Shown piece by piece: positions 23,506-32,305 of a stretch of DNA of 32,334 nucleotides. The stretch's first letter is position 1, and every line of letters begins with the position of its first letter. Source of the DNA: JARRJY01 sp037388705. Lineage in GTDB: Bacteria > Pseudomonadota > Gammaproteobacteria > UBA6429 > Thiohalophilaceae. The stretch spans positions 1 to 32,334 of the forward strand of contig JARRJY010000025.1 of assembly GCA_037388705.1 (NCBI GenBank). Reading direction: 5' to 3'. The position numbers and the translations under genes are program-made. The notes beneath the pieces were generated by a model. It was given only the letters and a program-made list of their open reading frames with translations. It was not told the origin of the DNA and did no database searches.

Positions 23506-23543
23506 TGATTCCACTCCTTCCCAAAGAGCGCACATTCTAATAC

Positions 23544-23573
23544 AAAAAAGGCGCTGATATCAGCGCCTTTTTT
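23544..23573. terminator. Intrinsic terminator between mrp and dcd
   Basis: A perfect palindrome with core GGCGCTGAT/ATCAGCGCC is flanked by six A on the left and T on the right, giving a strong GC-rich stem with U-runs on both strands. It lies 18 bases past the mrp stop, and 38 bases before the dcd start on the same strand. Confidence 0.88.
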
Positions 23574-23591
23574 TACTGAGATGTCTTCTAA

Positions 23592-24683
23592 TTAGTTATT
23601 CTGGATAACAATATTCGGGAACGCTGCCGAGTAATCTTTTTCCTGCATAGAGAGTTTGGCACCCACCCGGCGTGCAATATCACGGTAGATTTCAGCGATA
23701 CGACCTTCAGGATCAGCAACCACAGATGGCTTACCTTCATCCGTACCAGTACGGATTGACATATCCAGTGGTAAAGCACCCAGCAGATCCACATGGGCTT
23801 CTTCCGCCATACGTTCACCACCGCCAGCGCCGAAGATGTGCTCTTCGTGACCACATTGTGAACAAATGTGGATACTCATGTTCTCGATAATACCCAGAAC
23901 CGGTACTTCCACTTTCTCGAACATCTTCAGACCCTTACGTGCATCCAGTAAAGCGATGTCCTGGGGAGTCGTAACAATCACCGCACCAGTCACAGGCACT
24001 TTCTGAGCCAGGGTCAGCTGTGTATCACCCGTACCCGGTGGCAAATCGATGATCAGGTAATCAACATCTTTCCACTTGGTATCATTTAATAGCTGTTCCA
24101 ATGCCTGGGTCACCATCGGGCCACGCCAGATCATAGGTGTTTCTTCATCAATCAGGTAACCAATCGACATTGACTGGATATCGTAGTTGTTCATGGGCTC
24201 CAGGCTCTTGCCGTCAGAAGATTCTGGCTGACCGCTGATACCCAGCATACGAGGCTGACTGGGACCATAAATATCCGCATCCAGGATGCCAACAGTGGCA
24301 CCTTCTGCAGAAAGTGCCAGGGCCAGGTTTACCGAAGTGGTTGATTTACCCACGCCACCTTTACCAGACGCCACGGCAATAATGTTCTTCACGCCATTGA
24401 TCGCGGGCACACCTTTCTGTGCGGCATGGGCTTCAATTTTCTGGGATACGTTGATCGTTGCTGCAGAGACACCATCCACGCCTTCGATTTTCTCTTTCAA
24501 CTCGGCGATTAGTTCATTCCTGTAACCCTCGCTCGGAAAACCTAAAACCACATCCACGGTTACCTTATCACCATCGATATTGATATTTTTCACTGCCTTG
24601 GCAGATACCAGGTCTTTGTCCAGGTAAGGATCTGTATAGCCTTTAATAGCTTCTTCAATCTGAGTCTGAGCAACGTCAGCCAT
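23592..24683 (-). CDS. apbC: Mrp/ApbC iron-sulfur cluster carrier ATPase
   Basis: This cytosolic P-loop ATPase binds and transfers [4Fe-4S] clusters to apo-proteins. The 363-residue protein has an N-terminal MIP18/DUF59 domain (about 5-80), then the deviant Walker A GKGGVGKST at 107-115 (IIAVASGKGGVGKS), a DADIYGPSQPRML switch region (135-147), IIDLPPGTGDTQLT (211-224) and the cluster-binding CxxC pair C274/C277 (HICSQCGHE). The start is fixed by GCAGGAGAG just before the ATG. It is divergent from metG across 236 bases, a common arrangement in gammaproteobacteria. An inverted repeat (TCGGT at 24704-24708 / ACCGA at 24716-24720) lies in its leader region. It may supply clusters to Fe-S proteins such as the RsxB/C and SdaA products seen here; that is inference. 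Confidence 0.95.
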   Translation of the reverse strand: MADVAQTQIEEAIKGYTDPYLDKDLVSAKAVKNINIDGDKVTVDVVLGFPSEGYRNELIAELKEKIEGVDGVSAATINVSQKIEAHAAQKGVPAINGVKNIIAVASGKGGVGKSTTSVNLALALSAEGATVGILDADIYGPSQPRMLGISGQPESSDGKSLEPMNNYDIQSMSIGYLIDEETPMIWRGPMVTQALEQLLNDTKWKDVDYLIIDLPPGTGDTQLTLAQKVPVTGAVIVTTPQDIALLDARKGLKMFEKVEVPVLGIIENMSIHICSQCGHEEHIFGAGGGERMAEEAHVDLLGALPLDMSIRTGTDEGKPSVVADPEGRIAEIYRDIARRVGAKLSMQEKDYSAAFPNIVIQNN

Positions 24684-24919
24684 GGGTCTCTCCTGCTTAC
24701 TTTTCGGTCATAATAACCGAGTAAAATAATAAACTATTTAACAAGGGCCGCAATCTTACACAAATTTTGCGGACAGTGCGAATTCTTTAACAAGTCCGAC
24801 ATTTTACAGGGTTTTAGCTGTAAATTTCATTCCTTACAGTGGCAGTATACTGGTGAAACTGGTACTGTAGCGCCCCTGAATAACCTGTTGAAAACATTTA
24901 AAAATACAAGCTTCCAACT

Positions 24920-26965
24920 ATGTCGAACCCAGCATTAACACGAAATATCCTGGTTACCAGTGCCTTGCCTTATGCCAATGGGGCAATTCATCTCGGCCAT
25001 CTGGTTGAATACATTCAAACCGATATATGGGTTCGCTTCCAGAAAATGCAAGGTCACAACTGCGTCTATGTCTGTGCAGACGATGCCCACGGCACGCCCA
25101 TTATGCTGCGTGCTCGCAGTGAAGGCATCACACCTGAAGAGCTGATTGCCAGGACAGACAAAGAGCACCGTACAGACTTTGTTGAATTCCATGTGGGTTT
25201 TGATAATTACCACAGCACCCACTCGACGGAAAACCGGGAACTGGCAGAGTATATATATAAGAAACTTCGTGACGGTGGCCACATCAAGGTCAAAACCATC
25301 AAGCAGGCATACGATCCTGAAGAAAACATGTTTCTGCCAGATCGTTTTATAAAGGGTACCTGCCCAAAGTGTGGTGCAGAAGACCAGTATGGCGATAACT
25401 GCGAGGTTTGCGGTGCAACCTATTCACCCACTGATCTGAAAAACCCGGTTTCAGCCATTTCAGGGGCCGCCCCGATTGAAAAAGAGTCTGAGCATTATTT
25501 CTTTGACCTGTCAGACTTTGAAACCATGCTGCGTGAATGGACCCAGGAAGAGCACATGCAGCCTGAAATCTCCAACAAGCTGGGTGAGTGGTTCGAAGCG
25601 GGTTTACAGGCCTGGGATATTTCCCGCGATGCCCCCTATTTTGGTTTTGAAATCCCGGATACCGAGAACAAGTTTTTTTATGTCTGGCTGGATGCACCTA
25701 TTGGTTACATGGCCAGCTTCAAAAACCTGTGTGACCAGCGCGATGATCTGGACTTTGATGCTTTCTGGAATGCGGATAGTAATCACGAGGTTTATCATTT
25801 CATTGGTAAAGACATTGCTTACTTCCATACCCTGTTCTGGCCCGCGATGTTAAGTGGTGCGGGTTTTCGGAAACCCAGCGCGGTCTTCTGTCATGGCTTC
25901 CTCACGGTAAATGGGCAGAAAATGTCCAAGTCACGTGGCACATTTATCATGGCGCGCTCTTACCTGGAACATTTAAATCCTGAATACCTGCGTTATTACT
26001 TTGCCGCCAAGCTGGGTAACGGCATTGATGATCTGGATCTGAACCTGGAAGATTTCATCCTGCGTGTTAACAGTGACCTGGTCGGCAAAATGGTGAATAT
26101 CGCCAGCCGTTGCGCCGGATATATTAAGAAAAAATGTGATGGCAAGTTAAGTTCAACCTGTACTGAACCGGAACTGTTTCAACAGTTTGTCGAAGCAGGT
26201 GATCGAATTGCAGAACTTTATGAACAACGCGAATTCAGTCATGCCATACGCGAAATCATGGCCCTGGCAGATAAGGCCAACCAGTACATTGATGAACAAA
26301 AACCCTGGGCGCTGGCAAAAGAACAAGGCAAGGAACAACAGGTACAGGATATTTACAGTGTCGGTATCAACCTGTTCCGCGTGCTAATGGTATACCTCAA
26401 ACCGGTATTACCTGTAATGGCCAAAGAAGCAGAACATTTTTTGAATGTTGAACCATTGCAATGGAAAGACATCCAGGCGCCATTAACAGCTCATGCTGTT
26501 AACAAGTTCAAGCCGTTAATGACCCGTGTTGAACAGGAAAAAGTGGATGCCATGCTTGCTGCTTCAAAAGAGAACCTGGCGGAACAACATACTAAAAAAG
26601 AACGTAAAGCGAGTATTAACGTGGAACCTATAGCCGAACAAATTGAATTTGATGATTTTGCCAAGGTCGACATGCGTATTGCACGAATTGTTAAAGCCGA
26701 GCATGTAGAAGGCGCTGACAAATTATTGCAACTCACCCTGGATATTGGTGAAGCAAATACGCGAAACGTGTTTGCCGGCATCAAGTCTGCCTACTCACCG
26801 CAAGACCTGGAAGGTAAACTCACGGTGATGGTGGCTAACCTTAAACCTCGAAAAATGCGCTTTGGTTTATCTGAGGGTATGGTAATGGCAGCAGGTCCAG
26901 GTGGAAAAGAACTATGGATACTGGAACCCCATGAAGGTGCTCAACCAGGCATGCGCGTAAAATAA
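24920..26965 (+). CDS. metG: Methionyl-tRNA synthetase
   Basis: MetG charges both initiator and elongator tRNA-Met. The 681-residue length fits the long dimeric form (E. coli has 677). The class I signature HLGH is at 24-27 and KMSKS at 334-338. A zinc knuckle has four cysteines at C148, C151, C161 and C164. The anticodon-binding helical domain follows (including NQYIDEQKPWALAKE), then a lysine-rich linker and a C-terminal tRNA-binding domain (about 578-681: FAKVDMRIARIVKAE, ANLKPRKMRFGLSEGMVMAA) that also mediates dimerisation. The first ATG gives the usual N-terminus. The leader region contains several overlapping dyads (24835-24869) of unknown meaning. Confidence 0.98.
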   Translation: MSNPALTRNILVTSALPYANGAIHLGHLVEYIQTDIWVRFQKMQGHNCVYVCADDAHGTPIMLRARSEGITPEELIARTDKEHRTDFVEFHVGFDNYHSTHSTENRELAEYIYKKLRDGGHIKVKTIKQAYDPEENMFLPDRFIKGTCPKCGAEDQYGDNCEVCGATYSPTDLKNPVSAISGAAPIEKESEHYFFDLSDFETMLREWTQEEHMQPEISNKLGEWFEAGLQAWDISRDAPYFGFEIPDTENKFFYVWLDAPIGYMASFKNLCDQRDDLDFDAFWNADSNHEVYHFIGKDIAYFHTLFWPAMLSGAGFRKPSAVFCHGFLTVNGQKMSKSRGTFIMARSYLEHLNPEYLRYYFAAKLGNGIDDLDLNLEDFILRVNSDLVGKMVNIASRCAGYIKKKCDGKLSSTCTEPELFQQFVEAGDRIAELYEQREFSHAIREIMALADKANQYIDEQKPWALAKEQGKEQQVQDIYSVGINLFRVLMVYLKPVLPVMAKEAEHFLNVEPLQWKDIQAPLTAHAVNKFKPLMTRVEQEKVDAMLAASKENLAEQHTKKERKASINVEPIAEQIEFDDFAKVDMRIARIVKAEHVEGADKLLQLTLDIGEANTRNVFAGIKSAYSPQDLEGKLTVMVANLKPRKMRFGLSEGMVMAAGPGGKELWILEPHEGAQPGMRVK

Positions 26966-26997
26966 AAACCGGTCGAAATTAAGCACAATATTGAGTC

Positions 26998-27036
26998 ATA
27001 AAACATCATAAGTTATGGTGTTTTATAGACTTTTTT
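26998..27036 (+). terminator. Probable intrinsic terminator of metG
   Basis: A 12-bp stem (ATAAAACATCAT 26998-27009 / ATGGTGTTTTAT 27015-27026, one G-U pair) with an AAGTT loop is followed 4 bases later by six T (27031-27036). It is AT-rich for a terminator, but it is well placed 33 bases after the metG stop and before the rsx promoter region. Confidence 0.6.
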
Positions 27037-27046
27037 ATTTATAGAA

Positions 27047-27087
27047 CTGATCTATGTCAGTCAATATCAGGATATAATATATATAAT
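27047..27087 (+). promoter_or_regulatory. rsx operon promoter region with FNR-like site
   Basis: Two perfect TATAAT boxes occur at 27073-27078 and 27082-27087, with no good -35 for either. Upstream, CTGATctatGTCAG (27047-27060) resembles the FNR/Anr consensus TTGAT-N4-ATCAA with the TGAT/TCA core kept. For the second -10 its centre would lie close to -41, the usual class II activator position. This suggests, but does not show, induction at low oxygen. Confidence 0.35.
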
Positions 27088-27124
27088 AGTGTTTTTGCTA
27101 TACATCACCTGAACAGGTAACTTA

Positions 27125-27706
27125 ATGAAAGAATACGCGCTAATTCTTATCAGTACTATCCTGGTCAATAATTTTGTTCTTGTTAAATTTCTTGGCCTGT
27201 GTCCATTCATGGGCGTCTCGCGAAAACTGGAAACTGCTACTGGCATGGCGCTGGCCACGACGTTTGTTTTAACCCTTTCATCTGTTTGCAGTTACCTTGT
27301 AAATGAATACCTGTTAGCACCCCTGGGACTGGAATATTTACGCACCATAGCCTTTATTCTCGTTATCGCTGTTGTTGTACAGTTCACCGAAATGGTGGTG
27401 CATAAAACCAGCCCCTTGCTTTACCAGGTCCTGGGTATATTTCTTCCGCTGATAACCACCAACTGCGCCGTTCTTGGTGTCGCCTTACTTAACACGCAAA
27501 CAGAACATGGTTTTATTGAATCGGCACTTTACGGATTTGGTGCGGCAGTCGGCTTTTCGCTGGTACTTGTGTTATTTGCTGCCATGCGTGAACGAATAGC
27601 CGCTGCCGATGTGCCGGAAGCTTTTCAGGGTGCATCCATTGCATTGATCACGGCTGGCTTGATGTCGATGGCATTTATGGGCTTTGCGGGGCTTGTAAAG
27701 GGGTAA
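27125..27706 (+). CDS. rsxA: Rsx/Rnf electron transport complex subunit A
   Basis: RsxA (RnfA) is an inner membrane subunit with six predicted helices and 193 residues, the family norm. Together with RsxE it holds the membrane iron-sulfur centre that moves electrons across the membrane. The expected cysteines are present at C26 (KFLGLCPFMG) and C114 (LITTNCAVLG). The start follows AGGTAA at proper spacing. It opens the six-gene A-B-C-D-G-E operon; rsxB begins 1 base after its stop. The complex couples electron transfer between NADH and ferredoxin to ion movement, or in E. coli keeps the SoxR cluster reduced. Whether the rnf or rsx role applies here cannot be told. Confidence 0.96.
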   Translation: MKEYALILISTILVNNFVLVKFLGLCPFMGVSRKLETATGMALATTFVLTLSSVCSYLVNEYLLAPLGLEYLRTIAFILVIAVVVQFTEMVVHKTSPLLYQVLGIFLPLITTNCAVLGVALLNTQTEHGFIESALYGFGAAVGFSLVLVLFAAMRERIAAADVPEAFQGASIALITAGLMSMAFMGFAGLVKG

Positions 27707-27707
27707 C

Positions 27708-28265
27708 ATGTTAGAAGCCATTCTTGTTATTACCGTTCTTGCTGTTTTATTTGGCCTGTTGCTGGGATTCGCCTCAGTACGTTTTAAAGTCGAAGGTGAT
27801 CCTGTTGTTGATCAAATCGATGCTTTACTTCCCCAGACCCAATGCGGCCAATGCACCTACCCCGGCTGCCGGCCGTATGCCGAAGCCATTGCCAAGGGTG
27901 AAGCCGATATCAACCAGTGCCCTCCTGGTGGAGAAGCCACTATTCATGCACTTGCTGATTTACTAGGCGTTGACCCCAAACCACTAAATGAAGAACACGG
28001 TGTGCATAGTGAAAAAACCGTGGTAGTTATCGATGAACAGGTTTGTATTGGTTGTACCTTATGCATCCAGGCCTGTCCTGTTGATGCCATCCTGGGTGCC
28101 GCCAAGCAAATGCACACTGTAATTAGCAGTGAGTGTACCGGTTGTGATCTTTGTATTCCACCTTGCCCGGTAGACTGCATTCATGTTGTGCCCGTGAAAG
28201 ATACCTTGCAAACATGGAAATGGCCTTACCCTGAAAATCCAGTTGAAAGTGAGGAAGTGTCATGA
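27708..28265 (+). CDS. rsxB: Rsx/Rnf complex subunit B (polyferredoxin)
   Basis: RsxB is a membrane-anchored iron-sulfur protein of 185 residues. It has one N-terminal helix (about 3-22), an Fe-S domain with C46, C49, C54 and C71 (QCGQCTYPGC...QCPPGG), and two ferredoxin-type [4Fe-4S] motifs: C113/C116/C119/C123 (CIGCTLCIQACP) and C143/C146/C149/C153 (CTGCDLCIPPCP). It passes electrons between ferredoxin, RsxC and the membrane subunits. It overlaps the start of rsxC by 4 bases (ATGA type), consistent with coupled translation and fixed stoichiometry. Confidence 0.97.
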   Translation: MLEAILVITVLAVLFGLLLGFASVRFKVEGDPVVDQIDALLPQTQCGQCTYPGCRPYAEAIAKGEADINQCPPGGEATIHALADLLGVDPKPLNEEHGVHSEKTVVVIDEQVCIGCTLCIQACPVDAILGAAKQMHTVISSECTGCDLCIPPCPVDCIHVVPVKDTLQTWKWPYPENPVESEEVS

Positions 28266-29938
28266 AACCTCGCTTGTGGCATTTTCATGGCGGCTTAAAA
28301 CTCGAAGGCCACAAGGCCATGTCCATGCATGAAGCAGTTGTACAAGCAGACATTCCTCGGCGTCTTGTACTGCCTTTACAACAACATATCGGTGAACCCG
28401 CTGAGCCTATTGTTGAAATTGGTGATTCCGTATTGAAGAACCAGGTCATTGCCCAGGCAAGTGATTATGTCAGCGTCCCTGTCCATGCACCCACCTCAGG
28501 TACCGTGATTTCTATTGAAGATCATCCCGTACCTCATCCTTCCGGCATGAGTGCTGCCTGTATTATCATTGAAACAGATGGCAAAGATATCGCGATAGAA
28601 ACTAACACCACACCGGTCGATTACAAGAACCTTGAAGCAAGTGCGTTACGCAACCTGATACGTGAAGCAGGTATTGTTGGTTTGGGCGGTGCCGGTTTTC
28701 CATCCTTTATCAAGCTTAATCCGGGACCGGATGCCAGGGTGGAAACCCTGATCCTGAATGGCGCCGAGTGCGAACCCTATATCACCTGCGATGCCATGCT
28801 GATGCAGGATTCACCTCGTAAAATTATTGATGGCTTGCTTATCATGCGTCATGCGTTAAATATTGATAAGTGTATTATTGCGATTGAAGATAACAAAAAA
28901 GCTGCTCATACCATGCTGGTAAATGCCTTGCGTGAAGATGAAACATCTTTTATCAATGTCATACAAATCCCCACTCTTTACCCGGCAGGTGGTGAAAAAC
29001 AGATTATCAAGGTTGTTACCGGTAAAGAAGTACCGTCTCATGGTCTGCCAATTGATGTTGGCGTGGTATGTCATAATGTTGGAACAGCCGCTGCCGTTGC
29101 TGACGCCATTCTCAACCGACAGCCCTTAATCGAACGTTACATCACGGTTACTGGTGATGCAGTAAAACAACCCCGTAACCTCAGAGTTCGTTTTGGTACC
29201 TCGGTTGAAAGCCTGTTAAAACAATGTGAAGGATACGATGTCCAGCAGTGCATTATGGGTGGCCCGATGATGGGATTTGAACTCACATCACAATCCATCC
29301 CGGTAATAAAAACAACAAACTGCCTGTTAACCAGCCGTAAAAAATACCATGCGCCTACAAGTATGCCATGTATTCGTTGTGGCGAGTGTGCAAAAGCCTG
29401 TCCTGCCCAGTTATTACCTCAGCAACTATACTGGTATGCGCGTGCCAAAGACTTTGACAAAATACAGGATTACAACCTGTTTGATTGCATTGAATGTGGG
29501 TGCTGCGCCTATGTCTGTCCCAGTCATATTCCACTGGTGCAATATTATCGCTTCGCGAAAACTGAAATATGGGCCATGGAACGTGACAAACAAAAATCAG
29601 ATATTGCACGAGAGCGACATGAATTCCGCTTATACAGAATGGAACGCAAAAAAGTCGAAGACGAAGAACGCAAGCGCAGAAAGAAAGCATTACTAAAAGC
29701 AGCTGCCGGTGACAAAACGACAGAAGATGACAAGAAAAAAGCCGCCATTGAGGCTGCCCTGGCCCGTGTCAAAGCAAAACGAGAGCAACAAAATTCACAG
29801 GCTAAAAATGTGAATGAAGAAGAGCTCACTGAAGCACAGAAAAAAGCGATTGCCGAAGTTGAAGAACGTCGTATCAAGGCTCGCGAAAAACAACAAATAA
29901 AAATCGAAGAAAATAAAGAGGAATCCGGATCATCATGA
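28262..29938 (+). CDS. rsxC: Rsx/Rnf complex subunit C (NADH-binding flavo/Fe-S subunit)
   Basis: RsxC is the peripheral cytosolic subunit that carries the NADH/FMN site. In 558 residues it shows a barrel-sandwich start (VPVHAPTSGTV), a glycine-rich nucleotide loop GLGGAGFPSF (140-149), NGAECEPYITCDA (166-178), and two [4Fe-4S] motifs, C370/C373/C376/C380 and C409/C412/C415/C419. From about residue 435 to the end it becomes a charged Lys/Glu/Ala-rich helical tail (repeated AxAxxKAKR-like stretches), as in other gammaproteobacterial RsxC proteins. E. coli has a longer version (about 740 residues), so this tail is moderate. It overlaps rsxD by 4 bases. Confidence 0.97.
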   Translation: MKPRLWHFHGGLKLEGHKAMSMHEAVVQADIPRRLVLPLQQHIGEPAEPIVEIGDSVLKNQVIAQASDYVSVPVHAPTSGTVISIEDHPVPHPSGMSAACIIIETDGKDIAIETNTTPVDYKNLEASALRNLIREAGIVGLGGAGFPSFIKLNPGPDARVETLILNGAECEPYITCDAMLMQDSPRKIIDGLLIMRHALNIDKCIIAIEDNKKAAHTMLVNALREDETSFINVIQIPTLYPAGGEKQIIKVVTGKEVPSHGLPIDVGVVCHNVGTAAAVADAILNRQPLIERYITVTGDAVKQPRNLRVRFGTSVESLLKQCEGYDVQQCIMGGPMMGFELTSQSIPVIKTTNCLLTSRKKYHAPTSMPCIRCGECAKACPAQLLPQQLYWYARAKDFDKIQDYNLFDCIECGCCAYVCPSHIPLVQYYRFAKTEIWAMERDKQKSDIARERHEFRLYRMERKKVEDEERKRRKKALLKAAAGDKTTEDDKKKAAIEAALARVKAKREQQNSQAKNVNEEELTEAQKKAIAEVEERRIKAREKQQIKIEENKEESGSS

Positions 29939-30960
29939 TACTGAGAAGCTCTCCTTATGATAACCAACCTACATCCATCAACCGGGTTATGCAGGCGGTT
30001 ATCTATTCCTTGATTCCAGGCACCCTGGTGATGATTCACTTTTTTGGATGGGGAGTAGCCATTAACCTGGCAATTGCTATCACAACTGCCGTAATTTCAG
30101 AAGCATTGATACTTAAAATTAGAAAACGCCCGCTAAAGCCCTTCCTGATGGATGGCAGTGCAATACTTACCGGTATACTTCTGGCCCTTGCCATCCCGAC
30201 GCTATCTCCATGGTGGCTGGTATTTCTGGGCACTGCTTTTGCCATCATCATTGGCAAACAACTCTATGGTGGCCTGGGTTATAACCCCTTTAACCCGGCC
30301 ATGGTCGGATATGTTATGTTGCTGATCGCCTTCCCGCAGGAAATGACCGCCTGGATTAATCCCCTTGATCATTCATTAACCGTGAAAGATTTTTTTAATT
30401 ACAGTTTCTTCAGTGAATTACCTGCCAACAGAACATATGATGAAATCACCATGGCAACAGTGCTGGATACGGTAAAAACTAATCTGAATCTGAACAGCAC
30501 TCTTCATGAAATCCGATCAGGTAATGAAGCTTTGTTTGGTGGCCTCGCAGGTAAAGGTTGGGAATGGATCAATATTATGTTCCTGATCGGTGGCTTTATC
30601 CTGTTATTTATCCGTGTTATTACCTGGCATATCCCGGTGGCCTTTCTTGGTAGCCTGTTTTTTATATCCGCTTTTTTTAATGGCGTGGATTCAGATTTTT
30701 ATGCCACACCTCTATTTCACCTGTTCAGTGGTGGCGCAATGCTGGCCGCGTTTTTTATCGCCACTGATCCGGTAACCGCTGCGACAACCAACAAAGGTAA
30801 AATTTATTACGGTATAGGTATTGGTGCGTTAACTTATATTATTCGTACCTGGGGCGGTTACCCTGATGGTGTAGCCTTTGCCGTACTGATAATGAATATG
30901 GCGGTACCAACCATTGATTACTATACGCAACCCCGTGTGTTTGGGCAGGAGAACAAGTAA
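29935..30960 (+). CDS. rsxD: Rsx/Rnf complex subunit D
   Basis: RsxD is an inner membrane subunit (341 residues, NqrB-like, with about ten helices) with covalently bound FMN. The flavin-acceptor threonine sits in DEITMATVLDTVKT, T175, where E. coli has DGISQATPLDTFKT; the Ser/Thr-x-Ala-Thr core is thus kept, with Met in the variable place. Other family landmarks are KQLYGGLGYNPFNPAMVGYV (108-127) and FIATDPVTAATTNKGK, followed by GGYPDGVAFAVLIMNM. It overlaps rsxC and is followed by rsxG after 2 bases. Confidence 0.97.
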   Translation: MILRSSPYDNQPTSINRVMQAVIYSLIPGTLVMIHFFGWGVAINLAIAITTAVISEALILKIRKRPLKPFLMDGSAILTGILLALAIPTLSPWWLVFLGTAFAIIIGKQLYGGLGYNPFNPAMVGYVMLLIAFPQEMTAWINPLDHSLTVKDFFNYSFFSELPANRTYDEITMATVLDTVKTNLNLNSTLHEIRSGNEALFGGLAGKGWEWINIMFLIGGFILLFIRVITWHIPVAFLGSLFFISAFFNGVDSDFYATPLFHLFSGGAMLAAFFIATDPVTAATTNKGKIYYGIGIGALTYIIRTWGGYPDGVAFAVLIMNMAVPTIDYYTQPRVFGQENK

Positions 30961-30962
30961 TC

Positions 30963-31607
30963 ATGTCATTGCTCAGAAACATGTCGATAAGTTCTGTGTT
31001 ACTGGGACTGTTTGCCATTATTGGTTCCGGCCTGGTCGCTGTTACTTACGATAACACCGCGGAGCGCATTGCCGCTAACGAGCGGGCTTTCCTGTTGCGA
31101 AGTCTGCATGAACTTGTTACCCCGGATATGCATGACAATGATATGTTCAAGGACGTTATCCAGGTAACGAACAAAGACTTCCTGGGCAGCAAAAAACCTG
31201 TCAATATTTATCGTGCCCGTAAAGATGGCAAAAACGTGGCGGTCATAATTAATGCAGTGGCACCTGATGGTTATAATGGAGACATCGCGTTGCTTATAGC
31301 GATTGATACTTCTGGTAAACTTATTGGTGTTCGCGTGGCCAAACACCGTGAAACACCGGGCCTCGGTGATGCAATCGAAATACAGCGTAGCGACTGGATT
31401 TTAGGCTTTACCGGAAAATCGCTGGAAAATCCTGCCAGTAAAAACTGGCGTGTAAAGCGTGATGGTGGCGTTTTTGACCAGTTTACCGGTGCAACCATTA
31501 CCCCCCGTGCAGTTGTTAAAGCTGTACACAAGGCTCTACAATATTTCCAGAAAAACAGTGAAATGCTTTTTAATTCGCAAGTAACAGGACAACCTGCAAA
31601 TGAGTAG
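30963..31607 (+). CDS. rsxG: Rsx/Rnf complex subunit G (periplasmic FMN subunit)
   Basis: RsxG has a single N-terminal membrane helix (about 10-28) and an FMN-binding periplasmic domain; total 214 residues. The FMN is attached through phosphoester to the last threonine of the TGAT motif, here T178 in DQFTGATITPRAVV. Upstream elements KHRETPGLGDAIE (127-139) and FTGKSL are also conserved. This needs the flavin transferase ApbE, which is not in the window. It overlaps rsxE by 8 bases. Confidence 0.96.
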   Translation: MSLLRNMSISSVLLGLFAIIGSGLVAVTYDNTAERIAANERAFLLRSLHELVTPDMHDNDMFKDVIQVTNKDFLGSKKPVNIYRARKDGKNVAVIINAVAPDGYNGDIALLIAIDTSGKLIGVRVAKHRETPGLGDAIEIQRSDWILGFTGKSLENPASKNWRVKRDGGVFDQFTGATITPRAVVKAVHKALQYFQKNSEMLFNSQVTGQPANE

Positions 31608-32283
31608 TCATCGAGAAATCATCAATAATGGGTTATGGAATAATAACCCGGCCTTCGTACAGCTACTGGGCCTGTGTCCATTGCTGGCGGTGACAAATAC
31701 CGTTGTGAATGCTTTGGGTCTTGGCCTGGCAACTATCATGACACTGGTAGCATCAAATGTAACGGTTTCACTCATCCGTCAATGGGTACGCCCTGAAATT
31801 CGGATTCCGGTTTTTGTTCTGATTATTGCCTCGGCTGTGACAATGATCGAGCTTGTAATGAATGCCTATTTCCACGAGTTATACAAAATACTCGGTATCT
31901 TTATTCCATTAATTGTCACCAATTGCAGCATTATTGCCCGGGCGGAAGCCTTTGCTTCAAAAAATACTGTCATACCCGCTTTTATGGATGGTTTATTCAT
32001 GGGACTTGGCTTTACAGCTGTCCTCGTCATGCTTGGCGCGTTACGTGAAGGACTCGGTTTCGGTACGTTGTTTTCACAGGCACATTTAATGTTTGGTGAA
32101 GGTAGTGAATGGTTAACCGTGGTATTGATAGAAGATTACCAGGGTTACCTGCTTGCCATCCTGCCTCCCGGTGCATTTATCGGACTGGGCTTATTAATTG
32201 CGGGTAAAAATGTGATTGATAAAAAACGAGAAGCTCACCAGCAAGCCCTGATAGAAAATGCTGCTCCTCAGACTACAGCCTGA
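31600..32283 (+). CDS. rsxE: Rsx/Rnf complex subunit E
   Basis: RsxE is the six-helix partner and paralogue of RsxA, with inverted membrane topology. The 227-residue protein keeps the two cysteines that contribute to the shared membrane Fe-S centre: C26 (QLLGLCPLLAV) and C109 (LIVTNCSII). A GALREGLGFGTLF segment and the C-terminal GAFIGLGLLIAGKNVID are typical. The A-B-C-D-G-E order is the standard gammaproteobacterial rsx/rnf operon, and all six subunits are intact here, so the complex should be functional. Confidence 0.96.
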   Translation: MSSHREIINNGLWNNNPAFVQLLGLCPLLAVTNTVVNALGLGLATIMTLVASNVTVSLIRQWVRPEIRIPVFVLIIASAVTMIELVMNAYFHELYKILGIFIPLIVTNCSIIARAEAFASKNTVIPAFMDGLFMGLGFTAVLVMLGALREGLGFGTLFSQAHLMFGEGSEWLTVVLIEDYQGYLLAILPPGAFIGLGLLIAGKNVIDKKREAHQQALIENAAPQTTA

Positions 32284-32305
32284 AGCTAATAATAACGACG
32301 TAGTA

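Noticed and set aside
29545..30039. A 164-residue minus-strand frame opposite the rsxC tail
   Set aside because: Its serine- and phenylalanine-rich make-up is the mirror of the Lys/Glu-rich RsxC tail; it overlaps two certain genes and shows no start signal.
29935..30960. Loss of the flavin attachment site in RsxD (TMAT and not SGAT)
   Set aside because: E. coli RsxD itself has SQAT at this place, so the residue before Ala-Thr varies; the acceptor threonine is kept.
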